Below, piece after piece: positions 5,768 through 8,595 of a DNA stretch of 8,595 nt. How positions within the stretch are numbered: the first letter of the stretch is position 1; each line of letters starts with the position of its first letter. The DNA is from Prevotella sp. CAG:1031 (lineage in GTDB: Bacteria > Bacteroidota > Bacteroidia > Bacteroidales > Muribaculaceae). The DNA is taken from assembly GCA_000431215.1 (NCBI GenBank), contig HF985619.1:101089-109683 (forward strand). The letters are read 5' to 3'. The notes under the pieces are model-generated. The model saw only the letters and a program-made list of their open reading frames with translations, searched no databases and had not been told where the DNA came from. The position numbers and the translations under genes were made by a program.

Positions 5768-5840
5768 CGGGGTGTAGCACAGTTGGCAGCGCGCCACGTT
5801 CGGGACGTGGAGGTCGGAAGTTCGAGTCTTCTCACCCCGA
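5768..5840 (+). tRNA. tRNA-Pro, anticodon CGG
   Basis: The cloverleaf folds fully: acceptor CGGGGTG (5768-5774) with CACCCCG (5833-5839); anticodon stem CCACG (5794-5798) with CGTGG (5806-5810); loop TTCGGGA with anticodon CGG at 5801-5803, reading CCG; T stem 5816-5820 with 5828-5832 and loop TTCGAGT. The first pair C-G and discriminator A5840 are the bacterial tRNA-Pro identity pattern. The D stem has one A-C mismatch (5779/5790). The 3' CCA is not encoded and must be added after transcription. Confidence 0.95.
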
Positions 5841-5848
5841 CTGAACAA

Positions 5849-5886
5849 AAGAGAATCGGCCTTTCGGCCGGTTCTCTTGATTTTTT
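5849..5886 (+). terminator. Strong intrinsic terminator after tRNA-Pro, probably bidirectional
   Basis: A 13-bp stem (5849-5861 with 5866-5878, including one T-G wobble) closes a TTTC loop and is followed by T5881-T5886. On the other strand the same stem is followed by TTTTG, so it may also stop transcription coming from the minus-strand genes on the right. Confidence 0.9.
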
Positions 5887-5940
5887 ACATATTGGTGGAT
5901 ATTCGGGCAGGTTACACCTGTCGCGCTCAGTGGTGCTGCT

Positions 5941-6354
5941 CTACAGGGCGGGGAGGTCGCGGTCGAGGAAGTCGAAGAGGCGGTGCATTTCAGAGCAGCC
6001 GTTACTGCGGCATGCCGTCAGGTCAAACGGTGAAGAGTTTTTGCGAGCAGTGGCTATGCCTTCTTCGGCGCCAAGTCTGTGGTATATGTCAGGCGACTGA
6101 TTATAAAAGCTCTCGCTTTTCTCGTAATTCTCCATGCAGGCAATTTTGCGCAGATCGGCCTTGAGTTCAGGCTCGAAAGCATCATAGAATTTATTGGTTT
6201 TCCTGAAATGGAGCAGATACCAGTATTCGAGACACGGATTGTTGATTACTATCAGAACTTTATCAAGCCAGGAGTGTCGTGACCGCGGAGGCAGTTTCCC
6301 GGCAATGGCTTGTAGGTATTTGTCACTCTCTTTTGTTGCTGAACGGCAGGATTG
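5941..6354 (-). pseudogene. Start-less C-terminal remnant of an RloB-like protein
   Basis: About 137 codons in one frame end at a TAG at 5941. The core NNPCLEYWYLLHF (about 6205-6243) matches the RloB-family hallmark NPCxExWxLLHF, and the later spacing ENYEKSESFYNQSPDIYHRL...GIATARKNS fits the end of that family. RloB proteins are usually about 200 aa; the N-terminal half, with its Toprim-like acidic motifs, is missing. There is no ATG ahead of the core, and the frame upstream runs into the CotH gene as a shadow. RloB genes often accompany the ATPase RloA or sit in restriction and abortive-infection loci; no partner is present here. I read it as a decayed defence gene. A start at a non-standard codon cannot be excluded. 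Confidence 0.55.
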
Positions 6355-6358
6355 CGGG

Positions 6359-7762
6359 TCAGCGGATGCGGCCGGCGTCGGCGAGGGCCGAGAGGTGGGC
6401 GACGCGGTCGACGATCCATTGGCGAAGAGCCGAGGCGTGGGTGTCGTGGCCTTTCGAGCTGACGGCCTTGCACCATCCCATCTCGTCGCCGGCAGCCCAG
6501 AGCGAGCCGTTGACCTCGGCGGAGGGGCGCACGAGCCGGGCATATTCGTCGATAAAGTCGAGCAGCCGCGGATAGATGTCGGTCTCGAACCGGGCGAAGC
6601 GCTCCTTGTAAAGCTCGATGAATCCGGGCGTTTCGACGAGTTTCTCGAACATTGCGTTGAGCCAGATTGTGCCGTCGTGGGGACGCAGTCTGTAGCCGTC
6701 GCCCGTTCCTTCCATGAGGTTGAACGAGGCGTCGAAGTCCCATGCCGGGCCGAATTTCCAGAGGCAGTCGTCGCCAGGCCGCTCCTTATGGAGGTATAGA
6801 CTTTTGGGATGGCCTATCTCGCTGTTAAGGACGATATTATAAAGGAGCAGATAGTCGACGAAGCTGTCGAGGTCGAACGCTTCGAAGCCGCGTCCGTCGC
6901 CGGCGAGCCGTTCGGCTCGGTTAAAGTCTTCCTGCCATTGGGCGAGCTTCGCTTCGGGAGTGCCCCACGAGGGATCGTCTTCGGCGAGTTCGTCGAAGTC
7001 GGGATCTTTTACCATAACGGGCAGATTGTAGGTGGCCGACCGGAATTTATATTTTTCGTCGAACTCCTCGCTGAGTTCGAGCAATACACCTTCGGTCTCT
7101 TCGATGTCGACACTGGCGCCTCCGATGCCGATCTTCTCGGTCAGCATGAATGCGCCGAGATTGTTTCCGTTGAAGGTCACCTCACAGGGCACGATATGAT
7201 TCGCCCAGGCTATTCCCATCTCGCGGGCGAGCCACATGGCCACGGCGTTGCGCATCAGCGACGGATCGATATAGTTTGCCAGCAACACGTAGCTCTTGGC
7301 CTTTTTCATGCCTGCCAGAGCTGTTTTCTTGGCGAACTTGAGGCGCATCGGTTTCTTAGGCATCCACCATGTGGAGTTGCCGCGCCCCTTGACGGAGACG
7401 TCACACTCTTCGAGGTCGTCGATAAGGCCGTTTCCCTCGATGGAAATGCGTGCGTCGAGATAAAGTTCCTTTTCTTCGATCTGCTTCAGGGCCGGATTGC
7501 CGGGGATGTCGATGAATATCCGGGGCACGGCGGTCTGCACGACGTCGATATGGCCGATAGCGTCGACCGTTATGGCCTTCACGCCATTGCCGTCGGAGAA
7601 GTGGGCGACTTTCACGCCTGAGGCGTCGACATGGCTGCACACGACATCGCCTTCGAGGCGTTCGAAACCGCCGTCGGTGCGGTAGATATGGGTCTGGGGT
7701 ACTTCAGCGTCCATGCCGAGTGCAATGATGGCTGCTATTGCCGACAGTATCGTTTTCTTCAT
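6359..7762 (-). CDS. CotH-family protein, exported
   Basis: A 467-aa protein with an N-terminal signal peptide (MKKTILSAIAAIIALGMDA). Residues about 24-76 look like a short beta-rich module, and the CotH domain spans about 83-405. Its hallmarks are GRGNSTW at 126-132 followed by KKPMRLKF, the NYIDPSLMRNAVA segment at 163-175, GAFMLTEKIG at 203-212, SLYLHKERPGDDCLWKFGPAWDFD at about 321-344. The family includes the spore-coat kinase CotH, whose active site uses the D of the WDxD motif; that motif is present here (341-344). Whether this secreted protein phosphorylates anything, or serves as a surface or matrix protein, is not known. Its ATG overlaps the stop of the upstream gene (ATGA), so the two are coupled. 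It has no type IX sorting tail of its own. Confidence 0.9.
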   Translation of the reverse strand: MKKTILSAIAAIIALGMDAEVPQTHIYRTDGGFERLEGDVVCSHVDASGVKVAHFSDGNGVKAITVDAIGHIDVVQTAVPRIFIDIPGNPALKQIEEKELYLDARISIEGNGLIDDLEECDVSVKGRGNSTWWMPKKPMRLKFAKKTALAGMKKAKSYVLLANYIDPSLMRNAVAMWLAREMGIAWANHIVPCEVTFNGNNLGAFMLTEKIGIGGASVDIEETEGVLLELSEEFDEKYKFRSATYNLPVMVKDPDFDELAEDDPSWGTPEAKLAQWQEDFNRAERLAGDGRGFEAFDLDSFVDYLLLYNIVLNSEIGHPKSLYLHKERPGDDCLWKFGPAWDFDASFNLMEGTGDGYRLRPHDGTIWLNAMFEKLVETPGFIELYKERFARFETDIYPRLLDFIDEYARLVRPSAEVNGSLWAAGDEMGWCKAVSSKGHDTHASALRQWIVDRVAHLSALADAGRIR

Positions 7763-8232
7763 CTCACGGTTATTTTCAGAGTTTCGCGATCGTTGACAGT
7801 CACAATGTAGGTTCCCGGCACGAGCGGACCTACCGACGTAGAGCCGTCGAAGCGGCGGTCGGCCACGGTGCGTCCGCTGATGTCGGCAACAAGGCAGCGG
7901 CTTCCGGCGCGAGCCCCCTCGACCGCTATACAGTCGCGGGTGAGACGGATTACAGTCTCAGGGACTGCAATGACGTCGACAGCGTCGAAGGTGTGGAGGG
8001 CGTAGTCGATACCGGCAACGTCGACGATTTCGTAGGTTGATGGTGACTGCTCACCGACGGGCGTAACCGTGAGCGAGCTGCCTGAGAGACGCCATTCGAG
8101 ACCTTCGGCAACCTCGTAGAACGCCTCGCTGCCGTCGGCGAGGCTGACGCGCAGGGCGAGAGCGGCCTCGTCGGCGTGCGTCGTGAAAGTCACTGCCAAC
8201 GCAGTCAGCGCAATAAGTGGCTTGAGTTTCAT
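7759..8232 (-). CDS. Small exported protein with type IX-like C-terminal sorting domain
   Basis: I start this 157-aa protein at 8232 (MKLKPLIALTALAVTFTTHADEA), which begins with a clear signal peptide ending near A20 or A23 and lies about 38 bases after the start predicted from the promoter at 8277-8308. The frame stays open to 8343, but that would place the promoter inside the gene. Residues about 24-90 form a beta-rich module ending STYEIVDVAGIDYALHT. Residues about 112-157 (LVADISGRTVADRRF, then LVPGTYIVTVNDRETLKITVR) follow the pattern of Bacteroidota C-terminal sorting domains, which direct export through the type IX system and surface anchoring. The family is not otherwise recognised. 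It is the first gene of the operon with the CotH protein. Confidence 0.75.
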   Translation of the reverse strand: MKLKPLIALTALAVTFTTHADEAALALRVSLADGSEAFYEVAEGLEWRLSGSSLTVTPVGEQSPSTYEIVDVAGIDYALHTFDAVDVIAVPETVIRLTRDCIAVEGARAGSRCLVADISGRTVADRRFDGSTSVGPLVPGTYIVTVNDRETLKITVR

Positions 8233-8276
8233 AAGAATAAGCTTGGAAATGGAAATGATTGGATTTAACTGACATG

Positions 8277-8308
8277 CAAAGATAGTGAAAGGTGCGAGCA
8301 GTGCCAAA
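8277..8308 (-). promoter_or_regulatory. Consensus promoter of the CotH operon
   Basis: On the minus strand TTTG (8308-8305), a 20-base spacer and TATCTTTG (8284-8277) match the Bacteroidota consensus without a mismatch. Transcription would start near 8270. This is the best promoter in the window and fixes the start of the downstream gene at 8232. Confidence 0.75.
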
Positions 8309-8595
8309 AGAAAATCCGTTTTCATTGACATTGCCGGGCGCATTCTGTCTTATCAAAATCTACTAATCCACTACAGCAATCTTACTATTTTTTAATGGGG
8401 AGGGGGTAAAATGCTTATATTCAGGCGAATACTATTTCGCGCGGTTACTATTTCAGATTACTAATCCATCGGGAATAAATCATGGATCACTAATTTTGTA
8501 GCGAATTTCCCCTTACTGATTGATGATATGCTCTTGGTCAGTTATAAATCTACAGAATTAATTACCCTAAAATCCGCAACTATCATCCAATACAC
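8309..8595. other. AT-rich intergenic stretch with short repeats, no gene seen
   Basis: No supported gene lies here. TACTAATCCA occurs at 8361-8370 and 8459-8468, and TACTATTT at 8383-8390, 8430-8437 and 8446-8453. A -7 box match, TAATTTTG at 8491-8498, points rightward out of the window but lacks a -33 partner. The stretch may be the divergent upstream region of a gene beyond the right edge. Confidence 0.5.

Noticed and set aside
5768..5886. Attachment site of an integrated island at the tRNA-Pro 3' end
   Set aside because: I found no second copy of the tRNA 3' end and no integrase in the window.
6355..6543. Upstream extension of the RloB-like frame with an ATG
   Set aside because: This part lies within the CotH gene in another frame, and its Pro/Ser/Arg-rich product looks like a shadow.
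6809..7621. A 270-codon plus-strand open frame
   Set aside because: It is antisense to the CotH gene; GC-rich coding with biased third positions commonly gives long frames on the other strand.
8233..8343. A longer start for the small exported protein
   Set aside because: It would place the consensus promoter inside the gene and bury the signal peptide that starts at 8232.
1..8595. CRISPR array, riboswitch or rRNA
   Set aside because: No regularly spaced repeats, no conserved aptamer pattern and no rRNA sequence were seen.

Overview
The window looks like chromosomal DNA of a fairly GC-rich Bacteroidales, plausibly a Muribaculaceae-type gut bacterium. The main sign is the Bacteroidota sigma factor promoter signature (TTTG, about 20 bases, TAnnTTTG), which recurs in front of several genes. 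Shine-Dalgarno sequences are absent. The gene families also fit: a Na/Pi cotransporter with a PhoU tail, a split ThrE exporter, a CotH-family protein, and a secreted protein with a type IX-secretion-like C-terminus. The genus is inference.

Left part (1-2335). The 3' part of a Na+/phosphate cotransporter gene is followed by a near-perfect inverted repeat and a consensus promoter. An apparently intact IS4-family insertion sequence lies on the minus strand (about 1103-2324), with 17-bp terminal inverted repeats and an 11-bp target duplication. The duplication carries the promoter's -7 box. The element therefore separates this promoter from the gene it probably served.

Middle part (2336-5886). 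After a leader with a GC hairpin comes an OmpR/PhoB-type response regulator with no kinase gene in the window. Next is a compact plus-strand cluster: a small single-span membrane protein with an acidic tail, then the two halves of a ThrE-type threonine/serine exporter. All three overlap end to end. A LysR-type regulator follows, with a -7 box almost touching its start codon. A tRNA-Pro(CGG) gene with a strong terminator, usable in both directions, closes this half.

Right part (5887-8595). On the minus strand, reading from the right edge, a consensus promoter drives a two-gene operon joined by an ATGA overlap. It encodes a small exported protein with a sorting-domain-like C-terminus and a CotH-family exported protein. 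Directly behind them is a start-less remnant of an RloB-like protein, a family often found in phage-defence loci. The last 290 bases hold no gene that I can support, only a few short AT-rich repeats.

The most noteworthy signals are the geometry of the IS insertion, the double transposase-site architecture at the right IS end, the altered acidic pocket of the response regulator, and the truncated RloB relic beside the tRNA.
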